A stretch of 20,807 nucleotides of DNA from Bacteroidales bacterium (GTDB lineage Bacteria > Bacteroidota > Bacteroidia > Bacteroidales > Muribaculaceae): NCBI GenBank assembly GCA_019415705.1, contig DXYS01000054.1:1-20807 (forward strand). The letters are read 5' to 3'. Below the pieces are notes generated by a model. That model saw nothing but the letters and a program-made list of their open reading frames with translations, ran no database searches and was not told the DNA's origin. The position numbers were made by a program, and so were the translations under genes. This document shows positions 7,066-14,376 of the stretch, piece after piece (position 1 is the stretch's first letter; each line of letters begins with the position of its first letter).

Positions 7066-7788
7066 TCAATCATTTTGTTGAACGGGAGCCGACGGAGTCG
7101 GTATAACCTTAAGCAGCTCGACAGTGAAGTCAAGGGCGGCGTTCGGGGGGATATCACCGGGGATGCCCTCAGGGCCGTAAGCGAGGTCAGAGGGTATGAC
7201 AAGGCGGTATTTGCCGCCGGGTTTCATCAACTGCAGACCTTCGGTAAAGCCGGGCACGAGCCGCGCGACATCGAAAATGACCGGCGAATCGGTGCGGTCA
7301 AACACCGAGCCGTCAGAGAGGCTGCCGACATACATCACCGACACTTGGTCGTTAAGGGCCGGGAAAACGCCCTCGCCTTCGGTAATCACCTCGAAAACGA
7401 GGCCTGACGGGGTCGTCACCGCACCTTCCTTTTTGGCGGCAGCCGCCACAAAGGCCTGCTGGGCCTCGATAGAAAAGACGCTGTCTGTGTAGTGGCGCTG
7501 CTTGGCGGCTACATACTCGTCAATGACCTGATATGCGCGGTCATAGCTCATCGCAGGCTCCGTGTCGTCGAGAATCTCGCCGAGACGCTTCATCAGCGCG
7601 TTGCGGTCGACAGGCACACCGAGACGCTCGATATTTTCTACCGAGCCTTTGAGCGCTGTGCCGAGTATGGCGGCCGCAGCCTCGGTGATGGTGTCATTGG
7701 CGGCAGTCTCTGCCTGAGGAGCTGCAAAAGCGCCTGTCGCCGCCATTGAGGCGACGGCGAGCGCTAAAATGTATCTCTTGATTTTCAC
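7066..7788 (-). CDS. Periplasmic FKBP-type peptidyl-prolyl isomerase
   Basis: A 240-residue secreted FKBP. The signal peptide (MKIKRYILALAVASMAATGAFA) has no lipobox, so a soluble periplasmic protein is expected. A shortened helical N-terminal segment (about 35-120) precedes the FKBP domain (125-228). Tyr153, Phe163-Asp164 and Tyr204 match the catalytic pocket, but the floor Trp is Phe181 (PGF for PGW), which usually weakens but need not abolish activity. It helps fold exported proteins by isomerising Xaa-Pro bonds, by family. It sits 12 bases after the FklB-like gene and 24 before the degenerate FKBP lipoprotein. Confidence 0.9.
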   Translation of the reverse strand: MKIKRYILALAVASMAATGAFAAPQAETAANDTITEAAAAILGTALKGSVENIERLGVPVDRNALMKRLGEILDDTEPAMSYDRAYQVIDEYVAAKQRHYTDSVFSIEAQQAFVAAAAKKEGAVTTPSGLVFEVITEGEGVFPALNDQVSVMYVGSLSDGSVFDRTDSPVIFDVARLVPGFTEGLQLMKPGGKYRLVIPSDLAYGPEGIPGDIPPNAALDFTVELLKVIPTPSAPVQQND

Positions 7789-7800
7789 TTTTACAGAATC

Positions 7801-8439
7801 TTACTTTTTATCGGTCTTGCCGACAATTTCAAGCAGCGAGACGTCAAAAATCAGGGTCTGGTTGGGGCCGATGATGCCGCCCGCACCCTGCGGACCGTAA
7901 GCCAAAGCCGACGGGATGAACAGACGCCATGTCGAGCCGACTTTCATCAGCTGCAGGGCCTCGACCCAGCCGGGGATAACCTGTGTGACACCGAATGTGG
8001 CGGGCACGCCGCGGTTTTCGCTCGAATCGAAGACGGTGCCGTCGATGAGCTTGCCGGTGTAGTGCACGACGACCTGATCGGCTGCTGTCGGCTGCGGACC
8101 GTCACCCTCTTTGATGACTTCATACTGCAGACCGCTCGGGGTGGTTTTGACCTCTACGCGTTTGCCGTTCTCGGCGAGGAACTGCTGACCGGCCTTCTCG
8201 TTGAGTTCGCCCATGGCCTTGGCTGCCTCCTGCTGTTTGGCCTCGAGCTCGGTGAAAAATTTCTGTATCTCCGCCTTTGCGTCGTCATAGCTCATCTTTG
8301 TTGTGGCTCCGTCGTAAACGGCGGCCACGCCGTCGGCAAAATCCTGAATATTTATTTTCTCGATGCCCGACGAGCGGAAATTGTTGCCCATGCTCAGACC
8401 GAGGGCATAGCTGAGACGGTCAAATTCTTTAGAATCCAT
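7801..8439 (-). CDS. FklB-like FKBP-type peptidyl-prolyl isomerase
   Basis: A 212-residue FKBP of the FklB/FkpA/Mip group without a signal peptide, so probably cytoplasmic. The N-terminal dimerisation part begins DRLSYALGLSMGNN (residues 7-20) and is followed by a long helix. The FKBP domain (about 100-207) has a complete active site: Tyr127 in HYTG, Phe137-Asp138, Trp158 in PGW, Tyr181 in AYG and Phe198. It closely resembles E. coli FklB in length and order. It is first in an operon of three FKBP genes; panB lies 72 bases upstream in the same direction and no clear consensus promoter separates them. Confidence 0.93.
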   Translation of the reverse strand: MDSKEFDRLSYALGLSMGNNFRSSGIEKINIQDFADGVAAVYDGATTKMSYDDAKAEIQKFFTELEAKQQEAAKAMGELNEKAGQQFLAENGKRVEVKTTPSGLQYEVIKEGDGPQPTAADQVVVHYTGKLIDGTVFDSSENRGVPATFGVTQVIPGWVEALQLMKVGSTWRLFIPSALAYGPQGAGGIIGPNQTLIFDVSLLEIVGKTDKK

Positions 8440-8511
8440 ATTATTATCGTTTTAGTTAGTTATATCACGGGTAAAACAAAACTCACGACCAAATGGTTAA
8501 GTCGCAAACGT

Positions 8512-9333
8512 TTAATATTGCTCGTTGGCGTTGGGGAAGTCTGATGTCTTGACGTCGTCGATATAGCGCGAGACGGCTCGGTTGATTTCGGTCGACAGAT
8601 CGGCATAGCGGCGCAGGAACTTGGGAGAGAAACCTTTGTTGATGCCGAGCATGTCGTGCATCACGAGCACCTGGCCGTCGACACCGCCGCCGGCACCGAT
8701 GCCGATGACAGGTATCGAGACCTCTTTGGCGACACGTGTGGCCAAAGTAGCCGGAATCTTCTCGAGCACGAGGGCGAAACAGCCTATTTCCTCGAGCATC
8801 TTGGCGTCGGCAATGAGCTTGTTGGCCTCGGCTTCTTCCTTGGCGCGCACGGCGTAGGTGCCGAACTTGTTGATTGACTGCGGCGTCAGACCGAGGTGAC
8901 CCATTACGGGGATGCCGGCCGAAAGGATGCGCTCGATAGACTCGCGGATCTCGGCTCCGCCCTCGATTTTGACGGCCTCGGCGTGGCTCTCTTTCATGAT
9001 GCGCACGGCCGACTGCAGGGCCTCGATGGGGTTGCCTTGATACGAGCCGAAAGGCATGTCGCACACGACGAGAGCGCGCTGTGTGCCTTTGATTACGCTT
9101 TTAGCGTGATATATCATCTGGTCGAGAGTGATAGGGAGAGTCGTCATGTTGCCGGCCATCACGTTTGACGCCGAGTCGCCGACGAGTATCACATCAATAC
9201 CGGCCTCGTCGATGAGCTTGGCCATTGAATAATCATAAGCGGTCAGCATGGCGATTTTCTCGCCGCGCTGTTTCATTTCAGCGAGACGCATGGTCGTGAC
9301 CTTGCGCTCTTTGTCAACAGTATTAGTAGACAT
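8512..9333 (-). CDS. panB: 3-methyl-2-oxobutanoate hydroxymethyltransferase
   Basis: A 273-residue PanB (E. coli enzyme about 264), which transfers a hydroxymethyl group from methylene-tetrahydrofolate to alpha-ketoisovalerate, the first committed step of pantothenate synthesis. The TIM-barrel motifs are present: LTAYDYSMAKLIDEAGID, VGDSASNV with the Mg2+-binding Asp, GHLGLTPQS, and IPVIGIGAGGGVDGQVLV near the end. I chose the ATG at 9333, giving MSTNTVDKER; an earlier ATG at 9387 would add 18 hydrophobic residues that the family lacks and would lie on the promoter. No panC or panD is in view. Confidence 0.96.
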   Translation of the reverse strand: MSTNTVDKERKVTTMRLAEMKQRGEKIAMLTAYDYSMAKLIDEAGIDVILVGDSASNVMAGNMTTLPITLDQMIYHAKSVIKGTQRALVVCDMPFGSYQGNPIEALQSAVRIMKESHAEAVKIEGGAEIRESIERILSAGIPVMGHLGLTPQSINKFGTYAVRAKEEAEANKLIADAKMLEEIGCFALVLEKIPATLATRVAKEVSIPVIGIGAGGGVDGQVLVMHDMLGINKGFSPKFLRRYADLSTEINRAVSRYIDDVKTSDFPNANEQY

Positions 9334-9375
9334 ACGTAATTCTATAAATAAAGTGATTATGTTTAAAATCAGCGG

Positions 9376-9404
9376 CAAAGTTATCAAATAAAACTATAGC
9401 GCAA
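9376..9404 (-). promoter_or_regulatory. Promoter of panB
   Basis: On the minus strand TTG (complement of 9402-9404), 18 nt and TAACTTTG (complement of 9376-9383) match the consensus. It gives a leader of about 35-40 nt to the start at 9333 and is a further reason to reject the longer ORF start. Confidence 0.65.
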
Positions 9405-9503
9405 CCTCCGTTAAGATAATTTTTGCATTTGCGGCGGCGATAAAGCAACGAGCCTCAGCGATTTATATCTTTTTAACATTTGTTATTTCCTATATCAGCT
9501 TCC

Positions 9504-9529
9504 ATGGCCTCCTTCATGACCGAGGCCAT
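9504..9529. repeat. Perfect 8-bp inverted repeat upstream of the toxin-antitoxin promoter
   Basis: ATGGCCTC (9504-9511), a 10-nt spacer and GAGGCCAT (9522-9529) form a GC-rich palindrome in AT-rich DNA. It lies 26 bases before the -33 box of the mntA-hepT promoter. It may be an operator or a remnant at an insertion junction. Confidence 0.5.
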
Positions 9530-9554
9530 AATGCAACACTAATCTATGTGTAAA

Positions 9555-9586
9555 TTTGGAGTTTAACCGTTTATCGATTACCTTTG
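9555..9586 (+). promoter_or_regulatory. Promoter of the mntA-hepT pair
   Basis: TTTG (9555-9558), 20 nt and TACCTTTG (9579-9586) match the Bacteroidetes consensus exactly. The start codon at 9615 is 28 bases downstream. A second TAAATTTG overlaps the -33 region. Confidence 0.7.
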
Positions 9587-9614
9587 TGTTTAGATATTCT
9601 TCTGTAATCAGCAT

Positions 9615-9917
9615 ATGCATCTTATTACTGACAATCTCCAGAAAATTATTGTCTTATGCAAAAAATATAAGGTAAAGACTCTTTACGTCTTCGGCTCAAT
9701 CCTCACTACTCGCTTCAACGAGAATAGCGATGTGGATTTTTCGGCTACTTTTCATTCCGAAGAGGACCCTTTAGTAGCAGGAGAGAATCGTATCCAGTTT
9801 TACATCGCTTTGCAGGATTTAATGGGACGCAAGATAGATTTGGTTGACGAGGACTGTATTCGTAATCCATATTTTAAAGAAGAATTAGACGAGACAAAAC
9901 AACTTATATATGGATAG
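9615..9917 (+). CDS. mntA: MntA-type antitoxin nucleotidyltransferase
   Basis: A 100-residue minimal nucleotidyltransferase. The signature GSX10DXD is exact: Gly27-Ser28, ten residues, Asp39-Val-Asp41; the third acidic residue is probably Asp75 in RKIDLV. In characterised HepT-MntA systems this enzyme neutralises the HEPN toxin by adding AMP units to its active-site Tyr. Here the partner overlaps it by 8 bases (9910-9917), so translation is probably coupled. The gene is more AT-rich than panB and gldE around it, consistent with horizontal acquisition. It has its own promoter. Confidence 0.88.
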   Translation: MHLITDNLQKIIVLCKKYKVKTLYVFGSILTTRFNENSDVDFSATFHSEEDPLVAGENRIQFYIALQDLMGRKIDLVDEDCIRNPYFKEELDETKQLIYG

Positions 9918-10251
9918 GACAATAAAGAAATATCTTCACGATATTCTTTTGGCAATCGAAGAAATTGAGCTTTTTCTTAGTCAAAGGCCTCGGCAGTATC
10001 AGGTTTATCTCGATGATTTGATGTTTAAAAGAGCTATAGAGCGAAACATCAGCATTATCGGTGAAGCTATGTCAAAAGTTCTCCAATTAGATGCCGAGAT
10101 TGCAATCACAAATGCAAAAAACATTAAAGGTACGCGCAATTATGTAGTTCACGCATACGATACTCTTGAACCACACATCATCTGGAATATCGTCATCAAT
10201 GACCTCCCAAAACTGAAAGAGGAAGTATCTCTTCTTTTAAGTGAAGAATAA
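9910..10251 (+). CDS. hepT: HepT-type HEPN toxin ribonuclease
   Basis: A 113-residue helical HEPN (DUF86) protein. The catalytic motif RX4HXY is exact: Arg76-N-Y-V-V-His81-A-Tyr83. In known pairs the RNase activity is toxic (tRNA or mRNA cleavage) and Tyr of this motif is the site that MntA AMPylates. The gene overlaps mntA by 8 bases. No recombinase or repeat flanks the pair; the right side runs straight into the gldE promoter. The RNA target is not predictable from sequence. Confidence 0.88.
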   Translation: MDRTIKKYLHDILLAIEEIELFLSQRPRQYQVYLDDLMFKRAIERNISIIGEAMSKVLQLDAEIAITNAKNIKGTRNYVVHAYDTLEPHIIWNIVINDLPKLKEEVSLLLSEE

Positions 10252-10299
10252 TGGCATAATTGATTGCCTCTCTAATGCATTCTGAATTAGTGTCAGTTT

Positions 10300-10330
10300 T
10301 TTGTGATTAATAAGGAATTTGCTAATTTTG
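10300..10330 (+). promoter_or_regulatory. Promoter of the gldE operon
   Basis: TTTG (10300-10303), 19 nt and TAATTTTG (10323-10330) match the consensus exactly, 40 bases before the TTG start of gldE. Confidence 0.75.
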
Positions 10331-10370
10331 CAGTGCTTAAGCATCTTTTGTATAACTAATCACTACTGTT

Positions 10371-11714
10371 TTGGACATAGATCCGTTACCGGCCTGCGAG
10401 CCGCTCTTTATACTGCTAAGTCAGATTGCAGATACAGCTGTCACATTCGGCCCCGCTAAAATCATAGCCTTAGTCGTAGCCCTGCTTGCCCTCGGCATCT
10501 CGGGCTTTGTTTCAGGCAGCGAAATAGCCTATTTTTCGCTGACACCGGCTCAGTTAGAGTCATTGGACGAGACTCCGCGCGGTGCACAGATCAAACGTTT
10601 GGTCGAGCGACCCGAGCGTCTTTTAGCCACGATACTTATTTCTAACAACCTTGTCAACGTCACCATCGTCGTGCTCTGTAACTTTGCGCTCGGCCCCGTG
10701 TTCTCCAACATGCACCCAGTGCTTAGTTTCATCCTGCAGACGGTCATACTGACGTTCCTCATCCTGCTTTTCGGCGAAATTCTGCCCAAGCTTTACGCCA
10801 ACAATTATCCTGTCGGCTGGGCCCGTTTCGCATGCCCCGGACTTAGTTTCCTGACGAGCCTGTTATCGCCGATGTCACGTCTGCTCGTAAGCTCGACATC
10901 TATTGTCAACCGCGTTGTCACCAAGCAGTCACAGAACATCACACCCGAGGAGCTCTCGCAGGCGCTCGAAGTGACAGACGTGGCTCCGGGCGACGACAAA
11001 GAGATGCTCGAGGGCATCCTCAAGTTCGGCGACACTACGGCTTCAGAAATCATGACTCCCCGCATCGACGTCACAGATATAGACATTTCTGATGATTTCG
11101 ACGAAGTGATGAAAATAGTCGTTGACAGCGGGTTCTCGCGTCTGCCGGTCTATGAAGGCTCTCTCGACAATATCCGCGGCATCCTTTATGCACGCGACCT
11201 TCTGCCGTATATCAGTTCGCGACCCGATGACTTCGAGTGGCAAAAACTGTTGCGCGAGCCGTATTATGTGCCGGAGTCGCGCATGATTGACGACTTGCTC
11301 GAGGATTTCCGCCAGCGCAAGATACACATGGCCATAGTCGTCGACGAGTATGGCGGCACACAAGGCATAGTCACGCTCGAGGACGTCCTCGAGGAGATTG
11401 TCGGCGACATCGTCGACGAATATGACGAGGACGAGCAGACCTATAAACGTCTGCCCGACGATACATATATCTTCGAGGGCCGCACGCTGCTGACCGACTT
11501 CTTCCGCATAACCGACCTCAACGAAGACGACTACAAGGACGTCACCGAAGACGCCGAGACGCTTGCCGGCATGCTCCTCGCCATCAAGGGCGACTTCCCG
11601 AAGGACAAAGAGCCGTTAGTCTACGGGCGTTGCCGTTTCCTTGTGCTCGATGTCTCCGAGCACCGCATCACCGAGGTACGTGTCAAGGTTATGCCCGAAC
11701 TGCAAACCGACTGA
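10371..11714 (+). CDS. gldE: GldE-family CNNM/CBS membrane protein
   Basis: A 447-residue inner-membrane protein of the HlyC/CorC group. The start is a TTG codon (MDIDPLP): a stop lies 18 bases upstream and no ATG occurs before residue 114. Residues 28-180 form the CNNM transmembrane domain, starting FVSGSEIAYFSL after the first helix. CBS domains cover about 226-285 (EIMTPR) and 290-350 (VVDEYGGTQGIVTLEDVLEE), and a CorC-type C-terminal domain covers 365-445. Related proteins handle Mg2+ or other divalent ions. It precedes gldD by three bases, the order conserved in Bacteroidetes. GldE was linked to gliding and T9SS in Flavobacterium, but Bacteroidales keep the locus without gliding. Confidence 0.93.
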   Translation: MDIDPLPACEPLFILLSQIADTAVTFGPAKIIALVVALLALGISGFVSGSEIAYFSLTPAQLESLDETPRGAQIKRLVERPERLLATILISNNLVNVTIVVLCNFALGPVFSNMHPVLSFILQTVILTFLILLFGEILPKLYANNYPVGWARFACPGLSFLTSLLSPMSRLLVSSTSIVNRVVTKQSQNITPEELSQALEVTDVAPGDDKEMLEGILKFGDTTASEIMTPRIDVTDIDISDDFDEVMKIVVDSGFSRLPVYEGSLDNIRGILYARDLLPYISSRPDDFEWQKLLREPYYVPESRMIDDLLEDFRQRKIHMAIVVDEYGGTQGIVTLEDVLEEIVGDIVDEYDEDEQTYKRLPDDTYIFEGRTLLTDFFRITDLNEDDYKDVTEDAETLAGMLLAIKGDFPKDKEPLVYGRCRFLVLDVSEHRITEVRVKVMPELQTD

Positions 11715-11717
11715 GCC

Positions 11718-12296
11718 GTGAAGACGCTGTCACTTCTTCTGCCCGTATGCCTTGCAAGCCTGCTATGCGCCTGCAGCGGACAGACTTCGCGCGACAAAAC
11801 GCCGGTGCCACGGCCCGAGGCGTGGCCGCGTATAGCTATCTACGAGAGCATATATCAGGTCGTCGACAGTCTGCCCGTAGTCTTCGAAGCCAACGCCTCA
11901 GCCAAGATTGAGCACACCCGTCCCGGCTGGGTCAATATCAATTATCCCGCTTACAACTCGACAATCTATCTTACTGTCACCGAGACAAATCCGGCCGAGA
12001 TAGAGTCTGTAGTCGACAACCGCCTCGAGCGCATGGCGCTCAACATATCAGAAAATGCAGATGCACGGCAGGAGCACTTCGTGTCGCCTGAGTTTGAATC
12101 GCTGATGCTCGTCTCGCCCGGCACACGCTCGACGCCACTCCAATTCGTGGCCACCGACCGCTGCTCGACCGTGGTAAGCGGCACGGCGTTTTTCCACAAT
12201 GCCGGACAAATCACATCGACCGACTCGGTGACACCGGTCATCGAATCACTAAAGCGCGACCTCGTACACGCACTCAATAACTTAACAAAGCGGTGA
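11718..12296 (+). CDS. gldD: GldD-family lipoprotein
   Basis: A 192-residue lipoprotein starting with GTG three bases after gldE. The signal peptide MKTLSLLLPVCLASLLCAC has a lipobox with Cys19 as the likely lipidated residue. The mature part has the family's RPEAWPRI opening and the GWVNINYPAYNSTIYLTV strand. GldD is needed for gliding and related secretion in Flavobacterium; in gut Bacteroidales its job is unknown. The stop overlaps the GTG start of the next gene (GTGA), showing translational coupling. Assignment rests on weak family motifs plus the strongly conserved gldE-gldD-PPTase order. Confidence 0.85.
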   Translation: MKTLSLLLPVCLASLLCACSGQTSRDKTPVPRPEAWPRIAIYESIYQVVDSLPVVFEANASAKIEHTRPGWVNINYPAYNSTIYLTVTETNPAEIESVVDNRLERMALNISENADARQEHFVSPEFESLMLVSPGTRSTPLQFVATDRCSTVVSGTAFFHNAGQITSTDSVTPVIESLKRDLVHALNNLTKR

Positions 12297-12856
12297 GCGA
12301 GCCTGAAGTAATAGATATCGACCATAACGGTCAAACTCTGCGAGTAATTATTGCACCAATCGACCGCACGGTCTCGGACAGACGCTCCGAGCGCGAGCAC
12401 CTGATTGTCAACCGCATAATTTCGACTTATATCAACTCCGAAGCGCGTCTCGCTCACGCTCCGTCGGGCCGTCCGTTGCTCGAAAATGCCGACGGACTGC
12501 ATATTTCAATAAGCCATTCGGCTGATTACGTCGCGGTGGTTTTCGGACCTATTGAGGGTATCGGTATTGACGTCGAGCAACCGCGCGCCCAGCTCGCGCG
12601 AGTCGCCCCGCGTGTGCTCTCAGACACCGAACTGGCGGTTTACGGCGACAGCGAAAGCCTTTTGCTCAAAGCATGGACTCTCAAAGAGGCACTCTACAAA
12701 GCAGCCTTGACCGAGGGCGTCGATTTCCGCCGCGACATCATCCTGCCACTATCGCCGGACGACACCCGCGCAACAGTCTGCGACCGCCCCTTTGACATCA
12801 TCCACACAGACGAGACCGCGGAAAGGACTGTCACGGTCGTGGCTGCCACATCGTAG
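12293..12856 (+). CDS. 4'-phosphopantetheinyl transferase superfamily protein
   Basis: A 187-residue Sfp-type enzyme that moves the phosphopantetheine arm of CoA onto a carrier protein. The motifs are GIGIDVE (Asp93, Glu95 bind Mg2+) and KAWTLKEALYKA (Trp128, Lys131, Glu132); SISHS near 71-75 supplies the phosphate-binding His. The GTG start overlaps the gldD stop. Its carrier protein is not in the window, and why it travels with gldD-gldE is not established. The downstream spacer is repeat-rich. Confidence 0.9.
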   Translation: MSEPEVIDIDHNGQTLRVIIAPIDRTVSDRRSEREHLIVNRIISTYINSEARLAHAPSGRPLLENADGLHISISHSADYVAVVFGPIEGIGIDVEQPRAQLARVAPRVLSDTELAVYGDSESLLLKAWTLKEALYKAALTEGVDFRRDIILPLSPDDTRATVCDRPFDIIHTDETAERTVTVVAATS

Positions 12857-12886
12857 CGCGGATATATAAATACCCCACTAACATAA

Positions 12887-13095
12887 CGCGCCTGCGGCGC
12901 GAAAGAGTTTCGTTCGCAGTAGCGGTCGTAGCTGCGTAGCGGCGCGAGCTTGTTAGGCCACGGTAAGCAGGCTGTAGGTCTGCTTGTCATAGGCTCACAT
13001 ACGGCGCTGCGCTGCAGCACTAATGCTCCTACGGAGCTCACCCCAAATAATTGGCACATTGCAAAGAAGGAGCGGTTAAAAAACCACCCCTTCAT
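12887..13095. repeat. GC-rich palindromic spacer, probable dispersed intergenic repeat
   Basis: This segment between convergent genes is a chain of short palindromes: CGCGCC-TGC-GGCGCG (12887-12901), GCTCC-TAC-GGAGC (13025-13037), several TAGCGG/GCTGCG motifs and a 12-position arm pair at 13066-13093. Read on the minus strand it stays open (MKGWFFNRSFFAMCQLFG...), with a Cys, Arg and Ser-rich composition unlike a normal protein. Such spacers resemble dispersed repeat families in Bacteroidales; copy number was not tested. Confidence 0.5.
13066..13093. terminator. Imperfect hairpin between PPTase and ald
   Basis: GAAGGAGCGGTT (13066-13077) pairs with AACCACCCCTTC (13082-13093) at 10 of 12 positions around a short A loop. 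It may end the two convergent transcripts, though neither side has a long T-run. Confidence 0.4.
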
Positions 13096-13116
13096 ATTAT
13101 AATATAATAATTCCTT

Positions 13117-14223
13117 TCAGAATTTGAGTTCGTGGCACTTCATGCCCCATGCCTCGGCCACACCGGGATAGACGACCTTGCCGTCTACGATATTGACGCC
13201 TTCGGCCAGATGCGGGTCGTCATCACACGCCTTGCGCCAGCCTTTGTCTGCGATTTTGACAGCAAAAGGCAGCGTGGCGTTTGTCAACGCGAGAGTCGAT
13301 GTGCGCGGCACGGCTCCGGGTATATTTGCCACAGCATAATGCACAATGCCGTCAACCGTGTAAACGGGGTCGGCATGGGTGGTCGGATGAGATGTCTCGA
13401 AGCAGCCGCCCTGATCAATGGCAACGTCGACCATAACGGAGCCACGGCCCATCAGCGCGAGCATGTCACGGGTGACCAGATGCGGAGCCTTGGCGCCCGG
13501 TATCAGCACTGAGCCGATTACGAGGTCTGTCGTCGGGAGCTCGGCTTCGATATTGTGACGCGACGAGAACAGCGTTTTGACATTTTTGGGCATAACATCA
13601 GCCACGTGACGCAACACGGGCAGAGAGATGTCGGTGATGGTCACGTCAGCACCCATACCTGCAGCCATCAGCGCAGCGTTACGTCCGACAACACCCGCAC
13701 CGAGTATAAGCACCTTAGCGGGACGTGTGCCCGGAACACCTCCGAGCAATATGCCTTTACCGCCCTGCGGTTTCTCTAAAAATCGCGCACCCTCCTGCAC
13801 AGACATACGGCCGGCGACCTCACTCATCGGCACAAGCAGCGGCAAATGACCCTGACGGTCTGTAACTGTCTCATAAGCTATGCAGACAGCTCCGGATTTA
13901 ATCATTGCCTCGGTCAAAGCACGGTCTGATGCAAAATGAAAATAGGTGAACACTATCTGTCCTTTGCGCACGAGTTTGTACTCAGGCTCAATGGGTTCCT
14001 TGACTTTGACAATCATGTCGGCGATGCCGTAGACGTCGGCAATCTCGGGGAGAATTTCCGCTCCGGCCGCACGATACTCGTCGTCATCAAAGCCGCTGCC
14101 GTCACCGGCGGTGTGCTGCACATAGACCTTATGTCCGCGGCCCACAAGTTCTTTTACTCCGGAAGGCGTTACTGCCACTCGATTCTCATTGTTTTTAATC
14201 TCTTTGGGAACTCCGATTTTCAT
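13117..14223 (-). CDS. ald: Alanine dehydrogenase
   Basis: A 368-residue NAD-dependent enzyme that interconverts L-alanine with pyruvate and ammonia in the cytoplasm. It opens with the family sequence MKIGVPKEIKNNENRVAVTP, has the GQIVFTYFHFAS stretch with the active-site His, and a Rossmann fold from about residue 168 (VLILGAGVVGRNAALMAAGMGA) ending with acidic Asp of TDIS, which favours NAD. The length is normal. It is transcribed alone; the upstream region is shared with a divergent gene. It probably serves alanine catabolism or ammonia handling. Confidence 0.96.
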   Translation of the reverse strand: MKIGVPKEIKNNENRVAVTPSGVKELVGRGHKVYVQHTAGDGSGFDDDEYRAAGAEILPEIADVYGIADMIVKVKEPIEPEYKLVRKGQIVFTYFHFASDRALTEAMIKSGAVCIAYETVTDRQGHLPLLVPMSEVAGRMSVQEGARFLEKPQGGKGILLGGVPGTRPAKVLILGAGVVGRNAALMAAGMGADVTITDISLPVLRHVADVMPKNVKTLFSSRHNIEAELPTTDLVIGSVLIPGAKAPHLVTRDMLALMGRGSVMVDVAIDQGGCFETSHPTTHADPVYTVDGIVHYAVANIPGAVPRTSTLALTNATLPFAVKIADKGWRKACDDDPHLAEGVNIVDGKVVYPGVAEAWGMKCHELKF

Positions 14224-14304
14224 TTTGCAATAGATTTAAGTTGTTTAAAATAATGGGATAATTGCAATCGGGGCTTTGTGCTGACTCTTCAGGTTTGCTC
14301 CGCC

Positions 14305-14312
14305 CAAATATA
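14305..14312 (-). promoter_or_regulatory. Candidate -7 box for ald
   Basis: The complement reads TATATTTG, a consensus -7, about 80 bases upstream of the ald start. The nearest TTTG (complement of 14329-14332) is 16 nt away, shorter than usual. Confidence 0.45.
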
Positions 14313-14358
14313 AGAAAAAAAGTTTTTACAAATGTTTTAAATTGAAAAAATTAAAACC

Positions 14359-14366
14359 TATATTTG
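14359..14366 (+). promoter_or_regulatory. Candidate -7 box for the endonuclease I-like gene
   Basis: TATATTTG lies only 10 bases before the ATG at 14377, so the transcript would be nearly leaderless. No good -33 is visible; this could be a chance match in AT-rich DNA. Confidence 0.35.
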
Positions 14367-14376
14367 AAAAAAATTT

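Noticed and set aside
8483..9064. 193-codon minus ORF overlapping panB
   Set aside because: It is Arg/His-rich and out of frame with panB, which has all PanB motifs on the same strand.
9334..9387. Longer panB start at 9387
   Set aside because: The extra 18 hydrophobic residues are not found in PanB and would overlap the promoter at 9376-9404.
9388..9614. Possible tRNA or small RNA between panB and mntA
   Set aside because: I found no cloverleaf or T-loop motif; the only structure is the palindrome at 9504-9529.
12694..13095. 133-codon minus ORF across the PPTase 3' end and spacer
   Set aside because: The half in the PPTase is antisense, and the spacer half looks like repeat DNA, so I list it as a repeat, not a gene.
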